DNA from: Pseudomonas maioricensis | GTDB lineage: Bacteria > Pseudomonadota > Gammaproteobacteria > Pseudomonadales > Pseudomonadaceae | DNA: 42,630 nucleotides | Reading direction: 5' to 3' | NCBI RefSeq assembly: GCF_022790535.1 | Contig: NZ_LOHG01000030.1 | Location: forward strand, 1 to 42,630 | In this document: piece by piece, positions 17,283 to 25,724 of the stretch | Position numbering within the stretch: position 1 is the first letter of the stretch | Layout: every line of letters begins with the position of its first letter | The notes under the pieces: model-generated | What the model was told of the DNA's origin: nothing | Databases searched by the model: none | The model's input: only the letters and a program-made list of their open reading frames with translations | Program-made: the position numbers and the translations under genes

Positions 17283-17308
17283 GGTGACGCTCATACTGGA
17301 GTGTCACC
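17283..17308. terminator. Hairpin downstream of the DUF4174 gene
   Basis: GGTGAC-g-CTC pairs with GAG-t-GTCACC around a six-base loop, 40 bases after the stop codon. No U-run follows, so it is only a candidate terminator. Confidence 0.35.
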
Positions 17309-17438
17309 CGCTACCCAGAACCCGACCAGACTTCGCTCAAAACGTTAAGATGCACACCGGCAGGGGCTTGGGACTGAAACAGGCCCGGCTGGAACGTTTG
17401 TTTTAAAGTGTAGAACTCGATTTGAGCGATTTCAGACC

Positions 17439-18389
17439 ATGAAGACCGTAGCAATTATTTTGTTTCCCGATTTCCTTCTGCTCGACATGGCCGGGCCGAT
17501 GGAAGTCTTTTCAATCGCCAATCGTTATCTCGACCCTTCCAGGCACTACCAACTGACGACCGTCGGTACTCAGTCTTCGCCTATTCGTGCGTCAAATGGC
17601 GTGACGGTCACCCCGGATATTTGCGTTGAACACGCCCCGACTTCCTTTGACGTGTTACTGGTGCCAGGAGGGCCGGGGTCTTATAACGACAGTCATCCGC
17701 CACTGGTGGCGTGGCTGCAGCGGGCTGCGCAGGAATCGGTCCTCTACGGTTCGATCTGCACCGGTGCATTCCTGCTGGGACGGGCCGGACTGCTCGATGG
17801 CCATACGGTGACCACCCACTGGCATTACACCGAGCGCTTGATCAAGGGCTTTCCCGCAGCCAATGTGACCACCGATCAGATCTACATCAAGGACCGCCGC
17901 CTGGTGACCTCCGGCGGTGTAACGGCCGGGATCGACCTGGCCTTGGCGCTGGTCGCCGAAGAGCACGGCAAGAAAGTCGCGCTTGATGTTGCCAAAGTAC
18001 TGCTGGTTGTCATGAAGCGGCAGGGTGGACAAGCGCAGTTCAGCCCGCTGGTGGCCACAGTCGCTACTCAGGAAACACCAATCACCCGAGTGCAGAACTA
18101 CCTTGTCGAGCACCTTGAAGAGAGCTTCTGCATCGAACGCATGGCGTCGATGGCCGCGATGAGCCCACGGCATTTCGCCAGGGTCTTCAGTCGTGAAGTC
18201 AACATGACACCGATGGAGTTCATCCAGAATGCCCGGCTCGACAGGGCCCGCAACCTGCTGGAAACTACGGCGCTGCCGCTCAAGACGATTGCTCATCGCA
18301 GTGGGTTTGGCAGCGTGCGGTACATGCGCTCGCTGTTCAGCGACCGACTCGGCCTGACACCGAGCCAGTATCGGCAGCAGTTTGGTTGA
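17439..18389 (+). CDS. GlxA-type transcriptional regulator (DJ-1/PfpI domain plus AraC HTH)
   Basis: A 316-residue regulator. Residues 1-175 form a DJ-1/PfpI-like domain (VAIILFPDFLLLDMAGPMEV, VPGGPGSYND, nucleophile-elbow cysteine in GSICTGAFLLG). Residues 215-316 form the AraC double helix-turn-helix (ERMASMAAMSPRHFARVFSR and IAHRSGFGSVRYMRSLFSDR). In Pseudomonas such proteins control amine, arginine or carnitine/betaine catabolism. The neighbours give no target, so the inducer is unknown. The ribosome site is weak. Confidence 0.9.
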   Translation: MKTVAIILFPDFLLLDMAGPMEVFSIANRYLDPSRHYQLTTVGTQSSPIRASNGVTVTPDICVEHAPTSFDVLLVPGGPGSYNDSHPPLVAWLQRAAQESVLYGSICTGAFLLGRAGLLDGHTVTTHWHYTERLIKGFPAANVTTDQIYIKDRRLVTSGGVTAGIDLALALVAEEHGKKVALDVAKVLLVVMKRQGGQAQFSPLVATVATQETPITRVQNYLVEHLEESFCIERMASMAAMSPRHFARVFSREVNMTPMEFIQNARLDRARNLLETTALPLKTIAHRSGFGSVRYMRSLFSDRLGLTPSQYRQQFG

Positions 18390-18591
18390 GAGGAAATCAG
18401 GCGTCCCCTCGAATGCATGGTGATCCTGCACCTTGTTGGCGAGAAAGCTCGATGCGGTGGTTCAGGCCCGCCGCCTCGCGAACAAGTTCGCTCCTACCAT
18501 TAGCGTTTAAATTCTTAACAACACCGAGTGCGGCTTTGTCCTGATTGCGCACCTTGATGACCGTTGCGCTCCCCTTGCGAGGGTTGTTTGA

Positions 18592-19188
18592 ATGTCGACG
18601 CCTGCGAAGATACCTCAAGGAATTTTTGCAAGGCTCAGCCCCATGGACAACCCACCGTACGACGTTAATAACGATGCTGATCCGGTGACCCTCACCAGGG
18701 CGGACGTCAGTCTTGATATGCCGGTAACCGGCGGCCTGTCTCCCGGCCGACTGGCATTGGTCAAACAGCTCATCAGCGCTGACCTGAGCAAGAAAGTTTC
18801 TGTGCCTTTTCTGGCGGCGTCCTGCGAGTTGACCCGCAGTCATTTCTCGCGCTCATTCAAACGCAGTACGGGCATGTCTCCTCAGGACTGGATTCGCAAC
18901 CAACGCATCCAGCAAGCCAAGGAGCTGATCAAGAACTCGGCGATGACCCTCACGCAAATCAGCGCCGAATGCGGGTTTTGCGACCAGGCGCATTTTTCCC
19001 ATATGTTCAGCAAAACCGAAGGCACAAACCCTGCTCTTTGGCGGGGCATCGAACGCAAATCACAAGCAGCCAGCCAGGGTCACAGTTCGCGAAGCGCTCG
19101 CCACATATGGACTTTGGAAATGAACCCGGTCTCGGTCGCGACGGCCAGCGGCTCCAGCCCAAAGGATTCAAACCCGTTGTGCTCGTAA
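18592..19188 (+). CDS. Short AraC-family DNA-binding protein
   Basis: A 198-residue protein whose only recognisable domain is an AraC-type double helix-turn-helix at about 55-155 (FLAASCELTRSHFSRSFKRS and ISAECGFCDQAHFSHMFSK). The N-terminal ~50 residues match no sensor domain I know. After the HTH a low-complexity tail of about 40 residues lies within 109 bases that overlap the 3' end of the convergent GNAT gene. The tail is probably read-through rather than a domain. The ATG at 18592 has GAGGG nearby; an internal ATG at 18642 is an alternative start. Confidence 0.8.
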   Translation: MSTPAKIPQGIFARLSPMDNPPYDVNNDADPVTLTRADVSLDMPVTGGLSPGRLALVKQLISADLSKKVSVPFLAASCELTRSHFSRSFKRSTGMSPQDWIRNQRIQQAKELIKNSAMTLTQISAECGFCDQAHFSHMFSKTEGTNPALWRGIERKSQAASQGHSSRSARHIWTLEMNPVSVATASGSSPKDSNPLCS

Positions 19189-19613
19189 AGCTTGCGGGCT
19201 GAAGGGTTGTCTTCACTGACAGTCAGTTGTACCAACAACGCGTCAGGCCGGTTACGTGCGTAATCCAGCGCTGCTTCGAGCAGGGCCTGGCCGTAACCTT
19301 TGGCCTGTTGTTCGGCGACGACATACATGCCGAACAACAACACCTTGTGCCTGGCCCGTTGCCGACTGCTGAAGGTCAAGCCCACAGCGCCGAGTACGGT
19401 GTCACCGTCGAGGATACCGAACACCACTTGTCCCGCATCGTCCGCCTCATCAAGCCTGTGTTCCCACCACGACAAGGGCAGGGCAGCGCGCTCTTCAGGC
19501 GATGAGGTGAACGCCTCCGGGTGGCGCGTATAGGCGTCAAGCATCAATTCTCTGTACGCAGCGGCATGCCGGGCGTGCAAGCGTTCAATGGTGGGCGTCG
19601 TCGATGTCTGCAT
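19080..19613 (-). CDS. GNAT-family N-acetyltransferase
   Basis: A 177-residue GNAT protein that should transfer an acetyl group from acetyl-CoA. The acetyl-CoA loop is GMYVVAEQQAKGYGQALLEAAL (motif A, Q/R-x-x-G-x-G/A form), and motif B is SARKLYEHNGFESFG. The N-terminal substrate half is not diagnostic. Its ATG overlaps the stop codon of the upstream RidA-like gene by one base (TAATG), so the two are probably co-translated. Its 3' end overlaps the convergent AraC gene by 109 bases. The acceptor is unknown. Confidence 0.88.
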   Translation of the reverse strand: MQTSTTPTIERLHARHAAAYRELMLDAYTRHPEAFTSSPEERAALPLSWWEHRLDEADDAGQVVFGILDGDTVLGAVGLTFSSRQRARHKVLLFGMYVVAEQQAKGYGQALLEAALDYARNRPDALLVQLTVSEDNPSARKLYEHNGFESFGLEPLAVATETGFISKVHMWRALREL

Positions 19614-20080
19614 TACACCACCGCAATCAGGTCAAGCTCGACCGTCGCGTTTTTCGGTAACTGATAAACGCCGATCGAGCTGCGAGTGTGCGCGCCCACT
19701 TCGCCGAGCACGAAGAACAACACTTCAGATGCGCCATCCGCCACTTCGCTCTGCTGGGTGAAATCCTGCGCACATTGCACGTACAGGTTCATGCGCAGCA
19801 GGCGTTTGATCCCCTCCAGCGAACCAACGCTGCGTTGCAGCAACGCCAGCGCGCGCATGGCGCAAATTTTCGCGGCCAGTTGTGCCTGGGCGAGGCTGGT
19901 GTTGGCTCCGGCACGCCCCGTCACTACCACCGTGTCACCAACCCGGGGGATCTGGCCGCTGACGTAAAGCTCATCGTTGTGACGAACCACAGGCACATAA
20001 TTGCCGCCGATTTTGATTTCGCCGTCGAAGCTATAGCCCAGTTGCTCGGCGATCAGGTTGAAGCGCTGGTCTGCTGACAT
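19613..20080 (-). CDS. RidA/YjgF-family protein
   Basis: A 155-residue member of the RidA superfamily, whose best-known members hydrolyse reactive enamines/imines made by PLP enzymes. Residues YVPVVRHNDELYVSGQIPR and VGAHTRSSIGVYQLPKNATVELDLIAVV are typical, including the arginine that binds carboxylates in archetypal RidA. It is longer than archetypal RidA (about 128) because of an N-terminal extension, fitting a separate subfamily. I prefer the ATG at 20080 over a TTG at 20098. It is the first gene of a likely two-gene unit with the GNAT enzyme. Confidence 0.87.
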   Translation of the reverse strand: MSADQRFNLIAEQLGYSFDGEIKIGGNYVPVVRHNDELYVSGQIPRVGDTVVVTGRAGANTSLAQAQLAAKICAMRALALLQRSVGSLEGIKRLLRMNLYVQCAQDFTQQSEVADGASEVLFFVLGEVGAHTRSSIGVYQLPKNATVELDLIAVV

Positions 20081-20261
20081 GTCAGGTCTCGTGGCCAAAG
20101 TGAGGGTTGTGCGATGGGTGACTATATCGCCTCAAGTACCAAGGCTTGGCAAGCGGTCGTGAGCGCAAAATCTGGTCCAGTTGCTCGACCTGCAGATGAG
20201 TCGCCCCAGATGAGTCAATGCCAAGTAGAATCACGCTCTTGAAGGTTTTTGAGGTTTGACG

Positions 20262-22628
20262 GTGGTGGAGGTGCAACAGGGCTTTATCCTGAGTCGACAC
20301 TGGCGCGATACGCCAGAAGGCACGCAAGTGGACTTCTGGCTGGCGACTGATGAGGGTCCCCGTCACATTCGCTTGCCGGTGCAACCCTCCGTGGCGTTCA
20401 TTCCTGCCGAGCAGCGCGTCCGTGCCGAAGCGGTGCTGCGCAATGAAACCGGAGTCGAACTGCGTGAATTGAGCCTGTGCGACTTCCGCCATCGCCCGGT
20501 GCTTGGGGTTTACTGTCAGCAGCATCGGCAATTAATGAACCTGGAAAAGTCCCTGCGCAAAGGTGGCGTGGACGTTTACGAGGCCGATATCCGGCCGCCT
20601 GAACGCTATCTGATGGAGCGCTTCATCACAGCGCCCGTGCAGTTCAGCGGCGTCGCGGACAGCAACGGTACGCTATGCGAGGCACAGATCAGGCCTGCCG
20701 AGCATTACCGGCCACAGCTGCGGCTGGTTTCACTGGATATCGAAACCACAGAAAAAGGTGAGCTTTATTCCATCGCGCTTGAAGGCTGCGACCAGCGCCA
20801 GGTGTATATGCTGGGCCCGGCCAATGGCGACGACCGCGAAGTCGATTTCGACCTTGAGTACTGCGACACCCGCAAGCAGTTACTGGAGCGTCTGAATCAG
20901 TGGCTGGCGCGTCATGATCCGGATGCGATCATTGGCTGGAACGTCGTGCAGTTCGATCTGCGGGTATTGCACGAGCATGCCCAGCGCCTGCAAGTGCCGT
21001 TGCGCCTTGGGCGTGGGGGTGAGGCGATGGGCTGGCGCGAGCATGGATCGCGCAACAATCACTTTTTCGCCGACGCCAGCGGGCGTCTGATCATCGACGG
21101 CATCGAGGCGCTGCGCTCCGCAACCTGGAGCTTTCCGTCGTTCAGCCTGGAAAACGTTGCGCAGACCTTGCTGGGCGAAGGCAAGGCGATTGATACGCCG
21201 TATCAGCGTATGGACGAAATCAACCGCATGTTCGCCGAGGACAAGCCAGCACTGGCGCGCTACAACCTCAAGGACTGCGAGTTGGTGACGCGGATTTTCG
21301 CCAGAACCGAGCTGCTTACGTTTCTGCTGGAGCGCGCCACCGTCACCGGTTTGCCTGCTGACCGCAGTGGTGGCTCGGTTGCTGCGTTCTGTCATTTGTA
21401 CATCCCGCTGATGCATCGTCAGGGTTTCGTCGCTCCCAATCTGGGCGAGCGCATGCCCGAGGTCAGCCCCGGTGGCTTTGTCATGGATTCGCAGCCAGGC
21501 CTTTATGAGTCAGTGCTGGTGCTGGATTACAAGAGCCTGTATCCATCGATCATTCGTACTTTTCTGATCGACCCGGTAGGTTTGGTTGAGGGCATCCGTA
21601 ACCCTTCGGATGAGCATTCGGTACCCGGCTTTCGGGGCGGGCGTTTTTCCCGTACCCGGCACTGTCTGCCCGCGATTGTGGAGCGGGTCTGGCAAGGTCG
21701 CGAGACCGCAAAGCGGGAGAATAACCAGCCGCTTTCCCAAGCGTTGAAAATCATTATGAATGCCTTCTACGGCGTGCTTGGCTCCAGTGGTTGCCGTTTT
21801 TTTGATACGCGGCTGGCGTCGTCCATTACCTTGCGCGGCCACGAGATCATGCGCCGTACCCGGCAGTTGATTGAAGCGCAGGGCTACACGGTGATCTACG
21901 GCGATACCGACTCCACTTTCGTCTGGCTCAAGAGCCTGCATGGCGAGGAAGAAGCAACCCGGATCGGACGCTCACTGGTGCAGCAGGTCAACCAGTGGTG
22001 GCGTGAGCATCTGCAGCAGGAATACGGGTTGACCAGTGCGCTGGAACTGCAATTTGAAACTCATTTCCGCCGCTTCCTGATGCCCACGATTCGCGGCGCG
22101 GAGGAGGGTAGCAAGAAGCGCTACGCCGGACTGGTCAGGCGCGCTGATGGTTCTGAGGAGATGATCTATAAAGGTCTGGAGACCGTGCGTACCGACTGGT
22201 CGCCACTCGCTCGGGAGTTTCAGCAGGCGTTGTATTCGCGGATTTTTCATCGCCAGCCCTATCAGGATTACGTGCGTGATTATGTGCGTCGTACCCTGGC
22301 CGGAGAGCTTGACGACTTGCTGATTTATCGCAAGCGGCTGCGGCGTCGACTGGATGACTACGAGCGCAACGTGCCGCCGCATGTTCGGGCCGCTCGCCTG
22401 GCGGACGAACATAACGCGAATCTGGGGCGTCCGAGGCAGTATCAGAACGGCGGCTGGATCAGCTACGTGATCACCGTCGCCGGGCCGGAGCCCCTGGAAA
22501 CAAGGCATGCGCCGATTGATTACGATCATTACGTCAGTCGTCAATTACAGCCGATTGCCGACGCGATCCTGCCGTTTGTGGACGACGATTTCAGTACCTT
22601 GATTGGTGGGCAGTTGGGGTTGTTTTAG
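20262..22628 (+). CDS. polB: DNA polymerase II (family B)
   Basis: A family B polymerase of about 788 residues, used in translesion synthesis and replication restart. The 3'-5' exonuclease motifs are SLDIETT, GWNVVQFDLRVL and YNLKDCELV. Polymerase motifs A (DYKSLYPSII), B (KIIMNAFYGVLGSSG) and C (YGDTDSTFV) are intact. The start is unclear: in-frame TTG 20256, GTG 20262 and GTG 20265 all precede the conserved QQGFILSRHWRDTP; I favour 20262 because GAGG lies seven bases upstream. Unlike in E. coli, no LexA box is seen upstream. Confidence 0.95.
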   Translation: MVEVQQGFILSRHWRDTPEGTQVDFWLATDEGPRHIRLPVQPSVAFIPAEQRVRAEAVLRNETGVELRELSLCDFRHRPVLGVYCQQHRQLMNLEKSLRKGGVDVYEADIRPPERYLMERFITAPVQFSGVADSNGTLCEAQIRPAEHYRPQLRLVSLDIETTEKGELYSIALEGCDQRQVYMLGPANGDDREVDFDLEYCDTRKQLLERLNQWLARHDPDAIIGWNVVQFDLRVLHEHAQRLQVPLRLGRGGEAMGWREHGSRNNHFFADASGRLIIDGIEALRSATWSFPSFSLENVAQTLLGEGKAIDTPYQRMDEINRMFAEDKPALARYNLKDCELVTRIFARTELLTFLLERATVTGLPADRSGGSVAAFCHLYIPLMHRQGFVAPNLGERMPEVSPGGFVMDSQPGLYESVLVLDYKSLYPSIIRTFLIDPVGLVEGIRNPSDEHSVPGFRGGRFSRTRHCLPAIVERVWQGRETAKRENNQPLSQALKIIMNAFYGVLGSSGCRFFDTRLASSITLRGHEIMRRTRQLIEAQGYTVIYGDTDSTFVWLKSLHGEEEATRIGRSLVQQVNQWWREHLQQEYGLTSALELQFETHFRRFLMPTIRGAEEGSKKRYAGLVRRADGSEEMIYKGLETVRTDWSPLAREFQQALYSRIFHRQPYQDYVRDYVRRTLAGELDDLLIYRKRLRRRLDDYERNVPPHVRAARLADEHNANLGRPRQYQNGGWISYVITVAGPEPLETRHAPIDYDHYVSRQLQPIADAILPFVDDDFSTLIGGQLGLF

Positions 22629-22662
22629 GGGATCAGCGCATTTGGCCGATGGAGTGCGATCT

Positions 22663-22726
22663 TGTGGGAGCGAGGCTTGCCCGCGATAAGGGCAACGCAT
22701 ATCGCGGGCAAGCCTCGCGCCTACAG
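22663..22726. repeat. REP-type palindrome, family C
   Basis: Inverted repeat: TGTGGGAGCGAGGCTTGC continuing CCGCGAT, with partner ATCGCGGGCAAGCCTCGC and CTACAG. It lies downstream of polB and beyond the 3' end of the convergent Sir2 gene, so it can serve as a terminator for both. Confidence 0.85.
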
Positions 22727-22762
22727 ACACCGCGCCTGCCCGGCCAGTCCTGAAAGATCAAG

Positions 22763-22787
22763 TCTGCAGGCGAGCATAGAATCTCCA
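22763..22787. repeat. Short repeat module, copy 1
   Basis: The block CAGGCGAGCATAGAATCTCC recurs with few changes at 25406-25430 (same strand) and at 40786-40811 (opposite strand). Each copy lies in a gap next to a REP palindrome. Confidence 0.6.
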
Positions 22788-22803
22788 CAGGTGATTGCAT
22801 GCA

Positions 22804-23658
22804 TCAGGTATCTCTGCCCTCGACGAGTCGCTCCACCAACTCCGGCAACAACACCTCGCACGACATCTCAATCTTCAGGTCCAGCAGCTCATCCGCGCGG
22901 GTCTTGCCGATGTTGATGGCGATTAGCGGCTTGCCCTGTTCGTTGATTGTTTTGCACAAACGGAACGCCGAGTAGGCCATCAGCGAAGAACCCACCACCA
23001 GCAAACCGTCAGCCTCGGTCACGCTGGCAAGCGCTTTGGCGGCAGTGTGTGGGGCGACGTTTTCGCCGAAAAACACCACGTCTGGCTTGAGGCGCTGGCC
23101 GTCGCAATAAGGACAATGAGGCACCTGGAAACGGGACTCGAACGCCGGGTCGAGCAGGGTGTCGCCATCCGGTGCCTGAACCGCGTCAACGCCCGCGAGA
23201 TAAGGATTTTGCAGTTCCATCAATTGCTGAATGGCTGCCCGGTCGGAGCGTTCGCCGCAGTCCAGGCACAGCACGCGGTGCAGGCTGCCATGTAGCTCGA
23301 TAACGTCGCTGCTGCCAGCCTGATCATGGAGGGTGTCAACGTTTTGCGTGATCAACCCGCTTAGGCGCTGACGGGACTGCAATGTAGCCAGAGCCCGATG
23401 TGCCGCATTGGGTTCGGCGATTCGCACTCGCGGCCAGCCCAGCATGGCCCTGGCCCAGTAGCGTCGACGGGCCTCGGGGGAACCCAGAAACTCCTGGAAC
23501 ATCATCGGCGCTTTGCCGCGCCTTACTCCATCGGTATCCCGGTAGTCGGGAATGCCTGAGGGGGTACTGATGCCTGCCCCGGTCAGGACCACGAAACGCT
23601 TGTGCGACATCAGCGCAAGAAGCGCTTCGACCGGGGCTACTGATGGGCTGTCCAGCAT
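22804..23658 (-). CDS. Sir2-family NAD-dependent protein deacylase
   Basis: A 284-residue sirtuin. NAD-binding motifs are GAGISTPSGIPDYRD and TQNVDTLHDQAG; the catalytic histidine is in IELHGSLH. Zinc ligands form two CxxC pairs (LCLDCGE and HCPYCDG), and VVGSSLMAYSAF completes the Rossmann fold. The sequence is closer to class II (SIRT4-like) sirtuins than to CobB, so it may remove longer acyl groups or act as ADP-ribosyltransferase. The ATG at 23658 has GGAG eight bases upstream. It is convergent with polB. No acetyl-CoA synthetase is nearby. Confidence 0.92.
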   Translation of the reverse strand: MLDSPSVAPVEALLALMSHKRFVVLTGAGISTPSGIPDYRDTDGVRRGKAPMMFQEFLGSPEARRRYWARAMLGWPRVRIAEPNAAHRALATLQSRQRLSGLITQNVDTLHDQAGSSDVIELHGSLHRVLCLDCGERSDRAAIQQLMELQNPYLAGVDAVQAPDGDTLLDPAFESRFQVPHCPYCDGQRLKPDVVFFGENVAPHTAAKALASVTEADGLLVVGSSLMAYSAFRLCKTINEQGKPLIAINIGKTRADELLDLKIEMSCEVLLPELVERLVEGRDT

Positions 23659-23728
23659 GATGCGGTCTCCGCGTGGCATGAGTGGTATATGACCCGGCCC
23701 GTGCGAATGGGTGCCCTGCGAGTAACTT

Positions 23729-24355
23729 TCAGGGTCTGGACATGACCATCAAACGCACCGCCATTAGCGTCAGTACGCTGGCGAGCAGCCGTGGCTGAAG
23801 TCTGCCCAGGCGCTCTTTGCCAGCGAACCAGCGGTTGATGGTACCCCCGAATGCGCCCAGTACCGCATGGAATACGAACGCTATTACCGTGAGAACCAAG
23901 CCGAGGAGGATCAACTGCTCGGCGATCATGCCCTTGGACGGTGTAACGAATTGTGGGAGGAAGACGATGAAAAACAGCAGTGCCTTGGGATTGAGCAGGC
24001 TGTTGAGCATGGCCCGGACAAACACCGTGCGCAGCGAAACCTGGTTATCGATGTGGCTCTCGCCCAGCTTGCCGCCTTGCAGGGCTTTCCAGGCCATCCA
24101 CAACAGGTAGACCGCTCCGACATACCGAATAATGTCGAAAGACGGCGGCCATGCAGCGACCAGGCCGGTTACGCCCGTTGCGGTGAGAACCGTCAGAACG
24201 GCATCCGCGGCGCTGATCCCCAATGCAACCGCAAGGCCGCCGCGCCAGCCATAGGTAAAGCCGTGGCTCATGACAAACGCCATGTTCGGACCAGGAGTTA
24301 TCAGCAGAAGCATGACTGCGCCGCAGAATAAAGACAGTGTTTGAAGGTCGATCAT
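23729..24355 (-). CDS. LysE/RhtB-family amino-acid exporter
   Basis: A 208-residue inner-membrane protein with about six hydrophobic segments. The family signature ITPGPNMAFVMSHGFTYGWRGGL is at residues 19-41 (split TPGPN core), and NPKALLFFIVFLPQFV is the second conserved block. These proteins export amino acids or analogues such as homoserine lactone, threonine or leucine; the substrate cannot be read. The ATG at 24355 has GGGAAG upstream. It is divergent from the PhzF-like gene and upstream of the Sir2 gene by 70 bases. Confidence 0.88.
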   Translation of the reverse strand: MIDLQTLSLFCGAVMLLLITPGPNMAFVMSHGFTYGWRGGLAVALGISAADAVLTVLTATGVTGLVAAWPPSFDIIRYVGAVYLLWMAWKALQGGKLGESHIDNQVSLRTVFVRAMLNSLLNPKALLFFIVFLPQFVTPSKGMIAEQLILLGLVLTVIAFVFHAVLGAFGGTINRWFAGKERLGRLQPRLLASVLTLMAVRLMVMSRP

Positions 24356-24518
24356 GAGCCGCTTCCCAGCGTTGAGTGGTGTAAGTCGACGGTAGCCGAT
24401 CGCACTCAATAGGCTGCGTTACAGTTGCTGGTGATTGTTGTGCAACAGTTCTACGGTTTTGCCTTTGTCGGACTGAAATGAGAATCTCGCTGCCCATCTA
24501 TTTTCAGAGCAGGCAGTG

Positions 24519-25364
24519 ATGAGTCGTTATCCGTTCAAGCAGGTTGATGTTTTCAGCCGTCAGGCCCTGAAAGGCAACCCGCTGGCGGTGGTGCTCGATG
24601 CTGACGGGCTCGGCGATAAGACGATGGCGGCATTCGCCCATTGGACCAACCTCAGTGAAACAACCTTCGTGCTGAGCCCGCAGCACCCGGAGGCAGATTA
24701 TCGGTTGCGAATCTTCACCACTCTGGATGAGCTGCCATTTGCTGGTCATCCGACGTTGGGCAGCTGTCATGCCTGGCTCGAAAGTGGCGGGCAGCCCAAG
24801 GGTGAGGAGATCATTCAGGAGTGTGGCATCGGGCTGGTGCGCATTCGGCGTCAGCACGGGCAATTGGCGTTTACGGCACCAGCGCTGTTGCGCTCGGGAC
24901 CTGTCGACGCCGCTTTACTGGAGCGGATTCGCTCGGGCCTGGGCCTGGCGGGCAGCGCGATCCTGGAGGCTCGCTGGGTCGATAACGGCGCTGGCTGGTT
25001 GGCGCTGAGGCTTGTCGATCGGGCCAGCGTACTGGCGCTGCAGCCTGATTATGCGCAATTGGCCGGGCTGGCCATTGGCGTCTTCGCGGCTTGGGATCCA
25101 CTGTCCGATGGCGAAGACGCGCAGTTCGAGGTCAGGGCTTTTATCGCCGGAGACGGTATGCCGGAGGATCCGGTGACCGGTAGCCTCAACGCGGGCATTG
25201 CCCAATGGGTATTGAAAGACGGTTTGGCGGCGGATAGTTATGTCGTGAGCCAGGGCACGGTGCTGGGCAGGCAGGGCAGGGTCCACGTGCAACGTCTTGG
25301 TGATGACATATGGATCGGCGGTGATGTAGTGACCTGCATCGAGGGTAGCGTGGAACTGGGATGA
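24519..25364 (+). CDS. PhzF-family isomerase-like protein
   Basis: A 281-residue member of the PhzF/diaminopimelate-epimerase-like fold. The N-terminal block is FKQVDVFSRQALKGNPLAVV, the catalytic-type glutamate is in NLSETTFVL, and FTTLDELPFAGHPTLGSCHA is the classic PhzF signature; GMPEDPVTGSLNAG is the C-terminal equivalent. No phenazine genes are near, so it is a generic PhzF-like enzyme whose substrate is unknown. ATG 24519 and an adjacent GTG 24516 are both possible starts. Confidence 0.88.
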   Translation: MSRYPFKQVDVFSRQALKGNPLAVVLDADGLGDKTMAAFAHWTNLSETTFVLSPQHPEADYRLRIFTTLDELPFAGHPTLGSCHAWLESGGQPKGEEIIQECGIGLVRIRRQHGQLAFTAPALLRSGPVDAALLERIRSGLGLAGSAILEARWVDNGAGWLALRLVDRASVLALQPDYAQLAGLAIGVFAAWDPLSDGEDAQFEVRAFIAGDGMPEDPVTGSLNAGIAQWVLKDGLAADSYVVSQGTVLGRQGRVHVQRLGDDIWIGGDVVTCIEGSVELG

Positions 25365-25405
25365 GGCACCGTGGGACCGGCTTGCAGTTCACGATCAAGA
25401 GCACG

Positions 25406-25430
25406 CTTGTAGGCAAGCATAGAATCTCCA
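25406..25430. repeat. Short repeat module, copy 2
   Basis: AGGCAAGCATAGAATCTCCA, the same module as 22763-22787. It begins a gap (25365-25724) otherwise filled by two REP palindromes; no gene is visible in that gap. Confidence 0.6.
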
Positions 25431-25487
25431 ACCGTAAAAACGCCTTTTATCAGCGGCAACTGGGCCACAGTTGGGCTGCATTGGGTT

Positions 25488-25575
25488 TGTGGGAGCCGAG
25501 CTTGCTCGCGATATAAACGACACCGCCTGTCAGATGTACCGAGATGCCTGTATCGCGGGCAAGCACCGCTCACAG
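25488..25575. repeat. REP-type palindrome, family C (imperfect)
   Basis: Left arm TGTGGGAGCCGAGCTTGCTCGCGAT; right arm ATCGCGGGCAAGCACCGCTCACA. The arms have drifted from each other, so this looks older than the copy at 30161-30223. Confidence 0.75.
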
Positions 25576-25593
25576 AATCTACGCAGCACCCTC

Positions 25594-25677
25594 GGGCCGG
25601 TTTTAGCCGGGAGGGCGTCGAGATGTTCGCTAAGTTTTCTTTGGCGAAATACCGCTCTCCCGGCTAAAGCCGATCCC
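25594..25677. repeat. REP-type palindrome, family F copy 2
   Basis: Left arm GCCGGTTTTAGCCGGGAGGG; right arm CTCTCCCGGCTAAAGCCG. It lies just beyond the 3' end of the aldehyde dehydrogenase gene and may end its transcript. Confidence 0.8.
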
Positions 25678-25724
25678 ACGTCATCGTGCAGGTAAACATT
25701 GAGTTTCCTGCCGGGATGGGAGCG

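Noticed and set aside
20100..20261. Possible LexA box upstream of polB, as in E. coli
   Set aside because: I found no CTGT-N8-ACAG site in the gap, so SOS control of polB is not supported here.
22663..25677. Repeated palindromes as a CRISPR array or integron
   Set aside because: Copies are far apart, differ in family and lack regular spacers; they are REP-type elements.
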